Shown here: positions 37,038 through 47,959 of the stretch, one piece after another
How positions within the stretch are numbered: position 1 is the first letter of the stretch
Layout of the letters: the number at the start of each line of letters is the position of its first letter
The notes under the pieces: model-generated
Told to the model about the DNA's origin: nothing
What the model saw: the letters and a program-made list of their open reading frames with translations, nothing else
The model's database searches: none
Assembly (NCBI RefSeq): GCF_019649055.1
Contig: NW_026570311.1
Span: 434,001-498,000 of the forward strand
Source of the DNA: Paramacrobiotus metropolitanus
Taxonomy: Eukaryota; Tardigrada; Eutardigrada; Parachela; Macrobiotidae
Reading direction: 5' to 3'
DNA length: 64,000 nt
Position numbers and translations under genes: made by a program

Positions 37038-37877
37038 TTGATCGCTGTCGCCGCACTTACAGATCTGTATAACTTAATCCCGGCTCATGGAAAACAGTGG
37101 CTAATTGGTAGTAATAAAAGATACACGGCACACCATTGTGCCACAACAGAACATGTATATCAGTATATGCATACTGCAACCAAGAATTCTGGCTTTTTAA
37201 ATACCATTGCAGTTTGCAAGGGCTGGACTCGGCTCGCATAGAAACTCTGAATAAATCTACCGATGGAGGGAATCGAGCGCACGACGTCTTTTCTCTAAGG
37301 CCGAAATAGGCGCCACTACTGTCTGTTATCGAAATATCGTACAAAATGTATTGAAATTTTTATCGAACGATTCTATACTTTTAGAGAAAGAATGTCTCTC
37401 TGACACCATGACCCATGACTAAATCGCTTTGAACATTTTAGTTACCGGTAGGCGTATTCTTTTTTTGGTACGGTTGTTGTTGTTGTTTGTTACTGCAATA
37501 AAAACTTCCGCGGCGTCAGGCATGCGTGGATTTTGGAAATACCGGAGATTAGTGGAAACGGCTCGAATTATCCACTCCAACGATCCACTCGAAATAGCCC
37601 GAAACAGGTCTCCTTCAGTGGTTAGTCTCCGTTAATGCTTAATGAGTCTTATATAGGTTAACGTCACTTATGGGATATTCAGGTCTGACGTCACAAAACT
37701 AGAAGTGTGTACTGCCATAACTTATGCGATGTTTCAACCTTACTGCACGCCTGTCTGATTCAGCTTCGTTGTAACGGCCGGTCTGGCAACGGAGGGGGCT
37801 TTTTTAAAATACTTGATTGGGGAAGCGCTATCACTGATCAGCATCTATGATTCAACCAAAGCTAGACCTTACTGAAA
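37038..37877. other. Intergenic, nothing recognised
   Basis: Upstream of family member 1 (minus). No coding stretch supported. Confidence 0.4.
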
Positions 37878-38430
37878 ATGTGTAGCAATGTTCCTATGTG
37901 GAAGCAACAAGAGCAAAGCGGAAGTAAGCCCACCGTTACCTATAAACGGCGAGTTACTGACAATCAAGGGGAACATTCAGCTGCAGAAAGTAAACTGAAC
38001 ATCAACTACGGCATCCAAAAGATGAGACGAACAAAAACCGGACTCACCATTTCCCAGCAAGTCATCCTTTATCACGCCTTTGTCCAGGATACATAGATTA
38101 CTGTGGACTGGCCTGGTCAACGGCGTCTCCGGGGGAGCGGAAGAAAGTTGAGTGAACGTTAGGATGCAGCCCTGCGAACCATCACCGAATACGGGATACG
38201 GGTAACACCGGAACTGTACCGGAAGCTGGGGATTACACCAGCAAAAGATCGATGGCGCCAGAAGGAAGCAGCCTGGCTGTTCAAGATCCGCAACCGGGAG
38301 AATTTTGCAGTGTCGTCATACGTGTGCGACTTGGTTTCCTTCAAGGACACCAGTACGCAATATGGACTCCGCCGTACAGAGGGGATCGATGCTACCGCGC
38401 GGCGGAACATCGGGGAGACGACCCTAGCGA
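37878..38430 (+). pseudogene. Unrecognised coding-like relic
   Basis: About 38164-38330 reads without stops as a charged helical peptide (ALRTITEYGIRVTPELYRKL, then GITPAKDRWRQKEAAWLFKI). The segment 37878-38093 is also open but is separated from it by stops. Composition looks coding, unlike the flanks. I do not recognise the family; a decayed mobile-element protein is one possibility. Confidence 0.3.
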
Positions 38431-39492
38431 TGAGGCTTAAAATTCGATTTAATAAAATTATGAACGATGGAGATAATCTGTTTGGCTGTGGTTCTGTTGA
38501 AGTGGAATTGTCTTTACTGAGTCGTCTTTACTGAGTGGAATTGTCTTTACTGAGTCTCAAAAATATTTTTAAATTTTTTTTGCTGTTTTATTGTTTAAAG
38601 TTTGACATTGACCAGACTATTGAGTGCCTCAGGGTGTGTCTGCTCGGAAATAAACTAAACCAAGTAGCAGGAGTGTGAATATCGGAACTTGTATTTATGA
38701 CATTTGGTGCAGTATATGAGTATATCAGCTCCAAGAGGCAGACCGCCTGAGATTTTAATCGTCTCGTCGACAAGGCGGTTGTCGGTGTAGGCTGAGGGAA
38801 GCGCATTTAATCAAATTCCGGCTTCCGGTCGGGACTGCGCGTTAGAATGGCATCATAATTAAACTGTGACCGGAGGTACGTATGGTACGTACGACCACTG
38901 TACCTACCGATGAAAGCACTACTCGTCTAGCAGGGAGATTGTTTGTTCCCTGCAGCGTTTACACGTTCGGTGTTGTTAACGCTCGCACCACGCGCATACA
39001 TACACCAAAACTATTACCACATACACCGAACAACTGCTCCTTCTACTGTCTGCCGCTCGTAGCCGCATGCCGCCGCTTGACGTCTCTTGATCAGGATATA
39101 AATGCGCACTGGCGCATACTAACGGAGTACGATTAGTCACTCGAACCTTCTGTCTTCTCTCTAAACTGAACCCTGTGTATTAATGACTCGTATTGATTTT
39201 TCCCGGGTGCCGATCTCCACGCAGTTCAGCACAGACATTAGCCTTGCTAGCATACAAAAACACCACACAGGCGCTACCAGTGTCTACGCTTTCAGTACGA
39301 AGAACAACGCCACATGTCAAGAATAACCGTACAGTAAGCATATCTGCGGTGACGCTTTTATGCCCTACAAACGAAGAACCAGTCGTTAAAAAAACAAACT
39401 GAGCTGCATTTCGATCCAATTCGAGTAGCGTTTTCACCATCGTGGAGTTTTAAGCTGGACGATGTGATTACGTTTGGTAACACGTCAGGATA
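38431..39492. other. Intergenic; promoter side of the second 4-TM gene
   Basis: Contains a short direct repeat GTCTTTACTGAGT (three times, 38508-38556). From about 39210 it matches the flank upstream of the first 4-TM gene. Confidence 0.45.
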
Positions 39493-40261
39493 ATGGCGGG
39501 TAATGGGGCGAAAACGGGGACAAGGCATATGATTGGGCTCGGCGCTGCCCTGTGTGTCTGTGGCCTACTGCTGCTTATCCCGGATACCGTTTGTAAGTGG
39601 CGCATTGCATTGATTATTTTGTTATTTAGAACTTGTTTTGTAATCCAACCAAATCGAATTTTACGTTGGAACTGTGCATTAAGCAGACGTATTTACAGTC
39701 TTCGTTTTATTCATCCCCATATTTGGATTTTCCGGCGTCATCTCCGGAATCTTCTACATCGTCACCGGCGCGATAACGATCGCCGCCGGGAAAACCACGC
39801 AGACCAACCAGGACAACGCCCGCTGCCTGCTGATCGCCGCCCTGGTGCTCAGTACCTTGTCGCTGCTGTGTGCCTTCGGTTTGCTCATCTTCGCCATTAT
39901 CGTGACCATCTGGGTGAGCATCTGGCCGTTGGCGGCGGCCGTGTTGGTCTTGCATCTGCTGGTGTTGGCCATCTGTATCGGTGTGATCGTAGTGGTGGCC
40001 CGCTGTCCCGCCTTGCATGCCCGCCCCACCCTGAATGTGGTGATGACGCCTCTGGTCTCGCCGCAAGGGACCGGAGAGGCTCCCACGTCCAGCTACCACA
40101 CTGTTCAGTTTTATCCGGCTCACGCAGCAGAGAAAGCTTTTCATCCGGTTCGGGAACCAGGGAAAGCATTTTATGCGGTTCATGAACCAGGGAAAGCTTT
40201 TTATCCAATTCATGAACCAAGAAAAGGTTTTTATCCGGTTTATCCACCACAGAACGTTTGA
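39493..40261 (+). CDS. Four-transmembrane protein, copy 2, with repetitive tail (2 exons)
   Basis: Exon 1 is 39493-39592 (donor GTAAGTGG) and exon 2 is 39699-40261 (acceptor ATTTACAG), phase 1, giving 220 residues. Membrane segments align one-for-one with copy 1, and the AITIAAGKTTQ-NQDNARCL loop is nearly identical. The extra length is a C-terminal array of about four 10-11-residue repeats of the type EPGKAFYPVH, ending YPVYPPQNV. At DNA level the unit is TTTATCCGGTTCATGAACCAGGGAAAGC-like, so it arose by tandem expansion. Convergent with the gene ending at 40850. Function unknown. Confidence 0.85.
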
Positions 40262-40849
40262 AGCATCCCTGCCAGGAAATGCATGTAACAGTGTTAAAGC
40301 AAATGTCTGTGTAATCTTTTACGGTCTTCTGACTACCTGTTCTAGCTACCTTATGACACCATCTTGCATAAGCGCAGCGTGGCTGTGCAGATTTTCCGGA
40401 AGTTGGGCATGCAGATTCTTAATCGTTCTTGTACCGATGGGGTACGCTTGATGATTCGAATGCTTTCCTCTTTTAAAGTAGCTCTGGAGAAGTGATTGTC
40501 GTATAATATATTGCTTGCGCTATTACTTTCGTATGCGGAAAATAATTGCCAGTGCCGACAGTTAAAAAAATTGTGATCGAAAAGTACCGGTATGGTAATA
40601 GCATAAAGGAAGTGTTTCTGTTACAAATTTTGTGAATGGTACTTAGTTTGTATCCGAAATAAGATACTTATTAAAGGAGTCTACCCAATGGGTACGGATA
40701 CTGGGTCCGAGAGAACCAAGCTGCGAAAACAGAGTCGCGGCTTATAACATTTACTGTCTATTGACTATTACAACAACTAGCGAACAAATTATGAATGCCG
40801 CAATGAACAATGATAGCCTAATACCTTTTTCGGTGAAAACTTGTGAAAA

Positions 40850-42259
40850 CTATTTCGATGCAGGCAGTCCAGCCACGGTGGACGCCAGAAGACCGCATGG
40901 TATCGATTTGCCCTCATGGCAACCATGACGCTGCAGATGCTCCGTCATCTTGTCCACCTTCCGTGAACAGAAGTGGCACACGTTGCACTGCACCATTTTC
41001 CCGCTGACCTTTTCCCCGTGGGCGGGACTTTCAGTGTGTTGCAAGAAATCCGCCTTTGTCCGTGTGTTGAAGTTGCAGGCGGCACACTCGTAGTCGTTCT
41101 GATTTAGTTTCGAAATCTGACTTCTCGTTACTCGGCCACCGTGTGTTCCGGTACTACTTCGAATAGTGATTGTCGACGCCGTCCCCGTTTCGGTGCGTTT
41201 GCCGAGGGGGCTGTGTTTTTTCTTTTCCGGTGGAACAGTTTCAGTGGTGTCGGACTCGGAGCTGATGGCGGAACTCCATCGCTTCGGACGACAGCGCTGT
41301 CGCTTGGCACGGTTGTTGATGCTGCTGCTGTCCGGCAGCAGTCGGGCTGTTCTACCGGGCTTCGGGGGTCTTGGGATTTTCGTGATGGGATCGATAACCA
41401 TTTTCGCGCGCCTGAGAACCTTAGCGTTAGTTCTGGAATAACCGGGATATTTGTAGCGCCCAGATGACTGCTCCACCAGCAAACTTTCGTGAACCAGCTC
41501 GGCTAGGACCGGCTGCAACATCTCTGGAAGAGTGGCGAAGTCCACCCTGAAATCCCAGAAAAGAATACGATACCACTGGCACTGGATAAAGTGCCTTGGA
41601 CAGATACGTATCTCATGGATAAAATATCATCTTCCTCATGAATTTTTAAATGTTTTGGAACGCTAATTGCATGGCAGCTTCTACTGGGTATAGTTCTGGT
41701 GTCTGAGTATTTTTCTGGAGTACCCTTATTTATTTTGTTCTATGTGAAATTGTTTCGATTCTCTATGGATCTCGATCCGAAAAGATATCTTGCATCTTTC
41801 AGTATACAAGCGAAACACTGTACTCGTATCTGCAACTTTCAACATTTCGTGTTTGTTATCATGTGCTTACTTAAAGGTCGCGCGGATGTATTGAACGATG
41901 ACTTCGGCGGTGGTGCCGTCCGGATCGCCGATCTCCTTCACCGACATCACGACCGCTCGGCGGAAATTTTTGACAGTCTTGACAGCGTAGGTGCGGATAC
42001 TCTTGAGGCTATCGGGGTCCTTGTAACACGGAAGTCCTTGGCTGTATACGACGAAAAGCAGCCCCTGTTGAACAGCCGTCTCCAGCTGAGACCGCACGGT
42101 CTGGCTGTTTTTCAAATGCTGGTGCACCCTCAACCATTGTACTATACGGCAGAAAGATGGTCGCAGCTTTCTCTTCTTCGCACACTTGATGGCATCCTTA
42201 ATTTGCGGCAGCAACGGGCATGGGATAGTTATGGCATCGACACTACCAGGATCCGCCAT
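40850..42259 (-). CDS. Winged-helix/H15/C2H2 family member 2, intact (2 exons)
   Basis: Exon 1 is 42259-41871 (389 nt) and exon 2 is 41546-40850 (697 nt), phase 2, giving 361 residues. Residues about 12-85 fit the SAMD1-like winged helix found at the N-terminus of KAT6 acetyltransferases: CPLLPQIKDAIK, basic KKRKLRPS..RI, GLPCYKDPDSL. Residues about 93-175, across the intron, fit a second, H15-like winged helix (VKNFRRAVVMSVKEIGDPDG, LPEMLQPVLAELVHESLLV, GRYKYPG). A basic Ser-rich linker follows (AKRQRCRPKRW), then two fingers, C-x2-C-x12-H-x5-H (YECAACNF) and C-x2-C-x12-H-x3-H, ending GCHEGKSIP. A nuclear DNA- or chromatin-binding role is inferred from the domains. No acetyltransferase domain is present. 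Confidence 0.85.
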
Positions 42260-42691
42260 TTATCCGGAGTCGCAGCACTTAATCCTGAACCAGGGAAAAT
42301 AATAAATATTATTTTACCAAAGCCTGCGCACATGGTAATTCTACAGAAATATAATTATTATTATTATGCAACCATAATATATTATGTAAATACTACTTCG
42401 GTTTTTTAATGCCGAAAAAGTTAATTGCTCAAGTAAATACTGTCGATGTTTTACACCGAGAGTTGAGTCATAGACAGGCTGGGATATGTTCGGGACACCT
42501 TCGCCCCAGACACCCTGAATAAAAACATATGCTGAAGTCAAGGTTCACGTGTAAATTATACAATATGCAGAGACCGCATCGAGAAATAGAACATGCGCAG
42601 TAAATAAAGAATAAAGAAACACTTACGAAACACAGCACTCGTCCTAATGCTTTATGACTTTTGTAATTTTAAAAGTCCTTTTCAAAGAGCC
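42260..42691. other. Upstream of family member 2, nothing recognised
   Basis: AT-rich 5' flank of the minus-strand gene. No coding stretch. Confidence 0.35.
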
Positions 42692-42869
42692 TGTGAGCGG
42701 AGAAGCGGCTCACGTACAGCGATAAAGTCTTTCAAAGGATTTCAACGTATTGCGCCGTGGTGCAGTGGTACTGCCTACGCGGATCTAACGACGTAGCCGG
42801 GGTTCGATTCCCCCATCGGCGCCTTTTTCAGCCGTTTCTCGGTTTCCCCCGGATTGCGCCCTGCTTATA
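42692..42869. repeat. 178-bp duplicated unit, copy A (tRNA-derived SINE-like)
   Basis: Identical as far as I can read to 43055-43232, offset 363 bp. Each unit has TGTGAGCGGAGAAGCGGCTC, a tRNA-like core and a CGGTTTCCCCCGGATTGCGC tail. Copy A continues into GGTAGCAGATCGTGGTT, a tail also found after the tRNA-like core at 47.9 kb. Confidence 0.8.
42752..42823 (+). tRNA. tRNA-like sequence, copy A (probable SINE head, not a functional tRNA)
   Basis: 72 nt. The acceptor arms GCGCCG/CGGCGC pair. The A box TGGTGCAGTGG and B box GGTTCGATTCC are perfect, the D stem GCAG/CTGC and T stem pair, and TTTTT follows at once (RNA polymerase III stop). The anticodon stem CTACG/CGTAG encloses a 12-nt loop instead of 7, so no anticodon can be assigned. 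Confidence 0.55.
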
Positions 42870-43054
42870 TGGTAGCAGATCGTGGTTCGGTACGTCCACT
42901 TCGCCTATGAGACCAGTGTGCTAACCTCGAACGGGAGGAACAGAGCAAAAACGAATAAAAAGATAAAATGAATAGAGGATGCGGTGAGCCGGAGCCGCCG
43001 CTTAAAGGATCGCTTAGTCTCGCTACGAGGACGTAGCGAAAGCTGCAAAGGGGG

Positions 43055-43232
43055 TGTGAGCGGAGAAGCGGCTCACGTACAGCGATAAAGTCTTTCAAAG
43101 GATTTCAACGTATTGCGCCGTGGTGCAGTGGTACTGCCTACGCGGATCTAACGACGTAGCCGGGGTTCGATTCCCCCATCGGCGCCTTTTTCAGCCGTTT
43201 CTCGGTTTCCCCCGGATTGCGCCCTGCTTATA
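43055..43232. repeat. 178-bp duplicated unit, copy B
   Basis: Second copy of the unit at 42692-42869. Identity ends at CTGCTTATA, after which the flanks differ. Confidence 0.8.
43115..43186 (+). tRNA. tRNA-like sequence, copy B (probable SINE head)
   Basis: Same 72 nt as copy A, with the same 12-nt anticodon loop and TTTTT stop. Confidence 0.55.
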
Positions 43233-44215
43233 AGCCATATCAAACGATGTATAACCGTGGACTGGATAAGAGTCCAGGACGGAAGCCAGACTGACAGGAC
43301 TCCGTGTAGTGTAGAACGTAGCGTTTATGGGAATAAATGCACAACGCACGATATCCAGCTAACGTAATACACTTTTATTAGTGACTTCGATCGTCAACCA
43401 AAACACACTGACGTTCAACCAACTCAGAGAGCCAAATTCCATCTGCTCTCGGCAACACTAATACACTGCGCAGCAGTGAACACAATGAACGGCAGTAGCC
43501 GACCAATCAGAGAAGCGCTGCGTCACAGACGGCAGTTCCCCACGGAGTAGTGCAACGAGGCACACCACTAGCGTCACGAAGGTGGACGCAGGGGAGCCAT
43601 CGCCTCACAGATGTTTAACTGAAGCACTCCGAGCAAAGCGCCCTCTACTGATATTTTCTTCACTGTGCATAAACCAACGATATCCTGAGTCTCCCCGGTA
43701 TGGTAATTTGACTATTCACCGGCAGAGCTGTTTTTCGTTTAGCTGACTAGAAAGTAGAAAACGATTGTTTTCTATAAAAATACAGATGCATGTGCTCGTA
43801 ATTTTGCGAAAATAATATCGGCATCTTTAAGGGCTGTAACAGGGTAAATGTGTACAGTACATGTCCATGAACTTCCGCTTTCGTGCGTTCAAAAGGAGCT
43901 TCTGATTTTCTGCGTGCATGTTATTATGACATGGTGTAGCCACATGTTTTGTATTATAAGTACCTTCATTATTATGTACAGGTTTGGTTGTCTGCTTTTT
44001 CTTCTCTATCTGCTGACTGAGCCTGACTCAGCTGATTGACCAACATTGGCTTTGTTTCTGCACATCTACGGTAGCAACTCAACTTTTCCCTAATGAAATA
44101 CTATTGTCTTATTCAATGTGCTTACTACCGGTATTTGAACAATTCGCAAAAAAAAACATACGTTCGTAGAATTAACAGTAGAAAAAAACGATGATTGAAG
44201 ATTCGAAAAGGTTAC
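43233..44215. other. Intergenic, nothing recognised
   Basis: GC-richer until about 43700, then AT-rich. The first part could be the body of a transposon, but no coding motif or terminal repeat is visible. Confidence 0.35.
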
Positions 44216-45375
44216 TTAAATCGACGGATCCACCTCCAAAACGGCCGATGACCGGAGACAGGAAGGGATGGATTTGTCCTCATGACAGCCATGACGCTGC
44301 AGATGCTCCGTCATCTTCTCCGCATTCCGCGAGCGAAAGCAACACACATCGCACTGTACCATTTTTCCTTGGACTTTCTTCGCGTGGGCGGGGTTCTGGA
44401 CGTGCTTCAGCAAAAGTGTCTTTCCGCGTGTGGTGAAACCGCAGGGCGAACACTCGTAGTTTTTCTGGATTCGCTTAAAAATCCGGCGTGTCGTTACTGT
44501 GTTCTTCGGCGATTGGACGTTGCTAGTTGCAGCAGCTAACACCGTCGACGATTTATTATGTTTCCAGGGGTGACCGCGTTTTTGCTGGCCCGCGGGGCAC
44601 GCTTCCCTGGTTTCCGGCTCAGAACTACTGGTTTCACCTAATCGCAAGAAAGCCGGACGTTGACGTTGTCGTTTGAAGCGCTTTATTATGCTGCTGTCGT
44701 CTGACGGCGGGTGGACTGCTGTGACACACTTCGGAGATCCAATTGCGTGTGGATCGTTGACCGTTTTCACGTTCTTGCGTCGAAGAACCCCGTAACTACT
44801 CTTCTTCAGGTCGGAATACTGGTACCGACCCGGCGTCAGCTCCGTAAGCAGGCCCTCCCGAGTGAGCTCGGCCAGGATAGGTTGCAGCATTTCTGGAAAT
44901 GTGGCCAGCTCGACCCTATCACAAAAGTAATTTATGACCACCCAGCGTTAAGGACGCGATATGACCGCTACGGTTACCCAAGTGCAACTTACTCAAAAGT
45001 AGTCACGATATACTGGATGATAGAGTCCGCGGTAGCGCCCTCCGGATCGCCCATCTCCTTCACTCCTGTCGACACCGCACGCCGGAAATTCTTGACATTA
45101 CTGACGGTGAAGGTGCGGCGACTCTTGAGGCTATCGGGATCGCTGTAGCACGGCACTCCCTTCATGTGAACGACGCGAAGCAGTCCGTGGTGCACTGCCG
45201 TCTCCAGCTGGGACCGAACAGTCTGGATGTGGTCAACGTGATGGCGCAGCATCAACCACAGGCAGTCCAGCGATGGCCGCCGGTGAAGCCGTTTCGCAAC
45301 CCGGATGGCCTCCTTGATTTGCGGCAGTAACGGGCACGTGGTATTTGTTGCTGGCACATCACCAGGATCGGCCAT
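44216..45375 (-). CDS. Winged-helix/H15/C2H2 family member 3, intact (2 exons)
   Basis: Exon 1 is 45375-44993 (383 nt) and exon 2 is 44915-44216 (700 nt, acceptor TTTTGTGATAG), phase 2, intron only 77 nt, 360 residues. The first winged helix (LLPQIKEAIRVAKRLHRRPS, KGVPCYSDPDSL) and second winged helix (VKNFRRAVSTGVKEMGDPEG, LPxMLQP form FPEMLQPILAEL, GRYQYSDL) are conserved. The linker is basic (KRFKRQRQRPAF), and two C2H2 fingers close the protein (YECSPCGF..., CDVCCFRSRNAEKMTEHLQRH). Unlike members 1 and 2, no 4-TM gene lies tail-to-tail with it. Likely a nuclear DNA-binding protein, by domain inference. Confidence 0.85.
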
Positions 45376-47013
45376 TCCTTCGGTGTCCCTGCACTGAAAT
45401 CTGAGCCAAGGAAAAACAGTAATTACTGTTTAACTGGATCTTGCCAGGAGAGCAACCAGAATTGTACCAGTATGCCAGTTATGCAAGCATCAATCCTGAT
45501 TTTAAAACACCTTGATGACAATGTTTGGTCAATCAATTATCCCAAAAAGTAGATAACTATTGCTCTGGCTTTTTACGAATTCGTGTTTCAACGCACTTCA
45601 TTTGATAAGCAGTTATTATGACATGAAGGCAGCTACTCGAGAGCCTACCGTAGAAATACCGCACCTTTATATGGTAATTTGTGGTTAGGAGCACTTGACT
45701 GGGATACATTCAGGATAATTTGGTCAGCCCAATCCAAGGTTCATGCAGGAGCAGGATATAAGGATCTGCAGAAAACTTTTGTTTGTTGACAGTTCAGTGA
45801 AGTTACAGGCACTGAATGCGAGCTACGGTTGTGCTGTGGGTCTAAACCCAGGCGAAATACAAAAATGACGTAAGTCGAAAATACTTATAAAATACACGTA
45901 CTCGTAGATCGTAGGAAACATCTGACAATATTCATCAGCTTTTCTGCACACGTACAAAATCGGCACAATACTAGTACTGTGTGAAAAACTGCTGTATGAC
46001 ATTCTTGGAATTGGGATGAATCAAAAAAGCTAAGATGTCTGCTGTTACGACCGTGGTGTTGACAAGTGGACGATGGCTATCCTGGTTTGATTAATTGCCA
46101 ATGTGCATGGTCTGCGTGCTCATTAGTACGAGTATTATTATGCGAAGTGGCTATGCGCAGGAGTTTCGTACTGCGGTGCTATACTGCGCATCGTACGTTA
46201 CATAGCAACCGGTGACCGTTGATACGTAGGTGCGAACAGTACGAGAGTTGATAGCATTGCTTGCATGGTATAGTTTTTTTTTACCTTCCCTGAAATTTAT
46301 TTGGCCCCTGGGGGCCGGGGGGTTCTCCCATCGCACCTGATGCTAATATTGGCACGGGCAAAAATTAGCTGCAATGGTAGCAGGCATGCCAAATCGGGAT
46401 TTTTCTACTACATACATAATTATGCGAATGCATTAAGTATTTTTTCTAAGTTTAACCAATGCGGTTCTCTAGGGGCTGTATTGTATTTCATACGATACAG
46501 ACTGCTATACACTGTATACAATGCTGTATACAATACAGTGAAGCCCCTTGAGTAGGGCAGTGGTAATGAGAATTTTAAATTTTCGGCTCGTGCATTCTTT
46601 ATATAGAAGTAAGTACAGATTCTTGATATTCAACCGTTATTCAACCGAAACTGATTCTTGATATTCTTATCGCTGTTTTGGAAATAAAGTATATACTTTC
46701 AGTACAGATAGATCAATGGCCTCAATGGCGTTCTCGACTGGGCCCAGGGCGACGATGAGGATGACGACCTGAACCGGGGTGGCGATGGAGCCGCGACGTC
46801 GCCCTTTTCTAGTATCGCGACACCAATACTGACCTCCGAAACTATCCTTTCGCAGCTCATGACGCTTCTGACGAAATCTCCGATGTCGACACACTCAGCA
46901 CAGTGCGCATACAGTGGTACAATCGCACTCGCTGCAGTAAGTCCAAACCAAAGATTCGCCGTTGTAACAGAGGTGGCACAGGAGCCGTACTGTAGCCGCT
47001 AGATGAAGTTGTA
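45376..47013. other. Intergenic, nothing recognised
   Basis: Contains a short palindromic stretch near 46490-46540 (ACTGTATACAATGCTGTATACAATACAGT). No coding exon can be supported. Confidence 0.4.
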
Positions 47014-47014
47014 C

Positions 47015-47063
<49 letters not shown>

Positions 47064-47065
47064 AA

Positions 47066-47092
<27 letters not shown>
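47014..47092. repeat. (TA)n microsatellite
   Basis: About 80 bp of nearly pure TA, interrupted by a few extra A bases. Tyrosine/isoleucine-rich open frames here are by-products. Confidence 0.95.
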
Positions 47093-47097
<5 letters not shown>

Positions 47098-47888
47098 ACA
47101 TCGTTGCGGCACAAACTCTGAGCGGTAACGATATTTCACTCTTTTAAGTTTTTCTCAGATTGGTCATTTGATTTACTCAATAATTTGCCCCTTTTAGCTT
47201 TTCGCAAGAATTTTAACATTTTTTATCCCTTTTTTGTTTTTATCCATGAGAAAGCGGTTTTACTTGATATATCTTATCATTCTTATGTTTATTATCACTT
47301 TTCTAAATAAAAAATTTTGACGTACTAAAGTTTCCTCTAATTATAAAACTCCTGCGCATAGCTTTGACCATTATTATGACCATAAGTGTGTGAAGACGTT
47401 TATGTCTTCATCGGATTATTCCTTATCTGCTGTGTAAGATCTGACTGCTGGTCGAGTGGGAATAATGAGGAGGCAGGATGAATGTGGCCTGCAGATGTGG
47501 TTAATGTGAAATGTAGTGATGGGATTGGTGCATGTGTTTTTCTAGCTTTGTGGCTGTATGCGAATATGAGCATATTGATGTGGTATATAAGTTGATGCAA
47601 CTGTGGGAAGGCGGCACAGTTGTCGGGAGTACAGCTGTCATGGTGAAAATAAAAGTTAAGCTTTTTCCCTTAGTGAATGTTGTGGTGGTAGACGTAGTGC
47701 ATTAGGGGTTTTATATCACTGCGTATTCAGACGCAACCGTCAGCAGAGGTATGTCTGTTTTTATTTGTTTAGAACAGATGCATTCTTTGGCTTCGCATAA
47801 GAACTTTGCAATTCTAGCGTGATGTCAGAGCGGCATCAGCTCTCTATAGGATCGTTCGATAGAATATTTCATTAGATTTGTATGCTTT
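47093..47888. other. Intergenic, nothing recognised
   Basis: AT-rich, no coding stretch supported. Confidence 0.35.
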
Positions 47889-47959
47889 GCCGATAGCCTA
47901 GTGGTGCCTCTCTCGGCCTTAGAGTATGGAGGTTGTGGGTTCGATTCCCTCAATCGGCA
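47889..47959 (+). tRNA. Second tRNA-like sequence (probable SINE head)
   Basis: 71 nt. Acceptor arms GCCGAT/ATCGGC pair, with discriminator A. The A box TAGCCTAGTGG and B box GGTTCGATTCC are good, and a T run follows shortly after. The anticodon region (CTCT...AGAG, 9-nt loop) and the T stem (T-T mismatch) are irregular. About 45 nt downstream is GGTAGCAGATCGTGGTT, the same tail as at 42871, which links both to one repeat family. Confidence 0.5.

Noticed and set aside
42752-43186. Functional tRNA genes
   Set aside because: The polymerase III boxes are good, but the anticodon stem closes a 12-nt loop and the sequences sit in a duplicated repeat, so a SINE origin is more likely.
46857-47114. 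Tyr/Ile-rich open frames
   Set aside because: Produced by the TA microsatellite.
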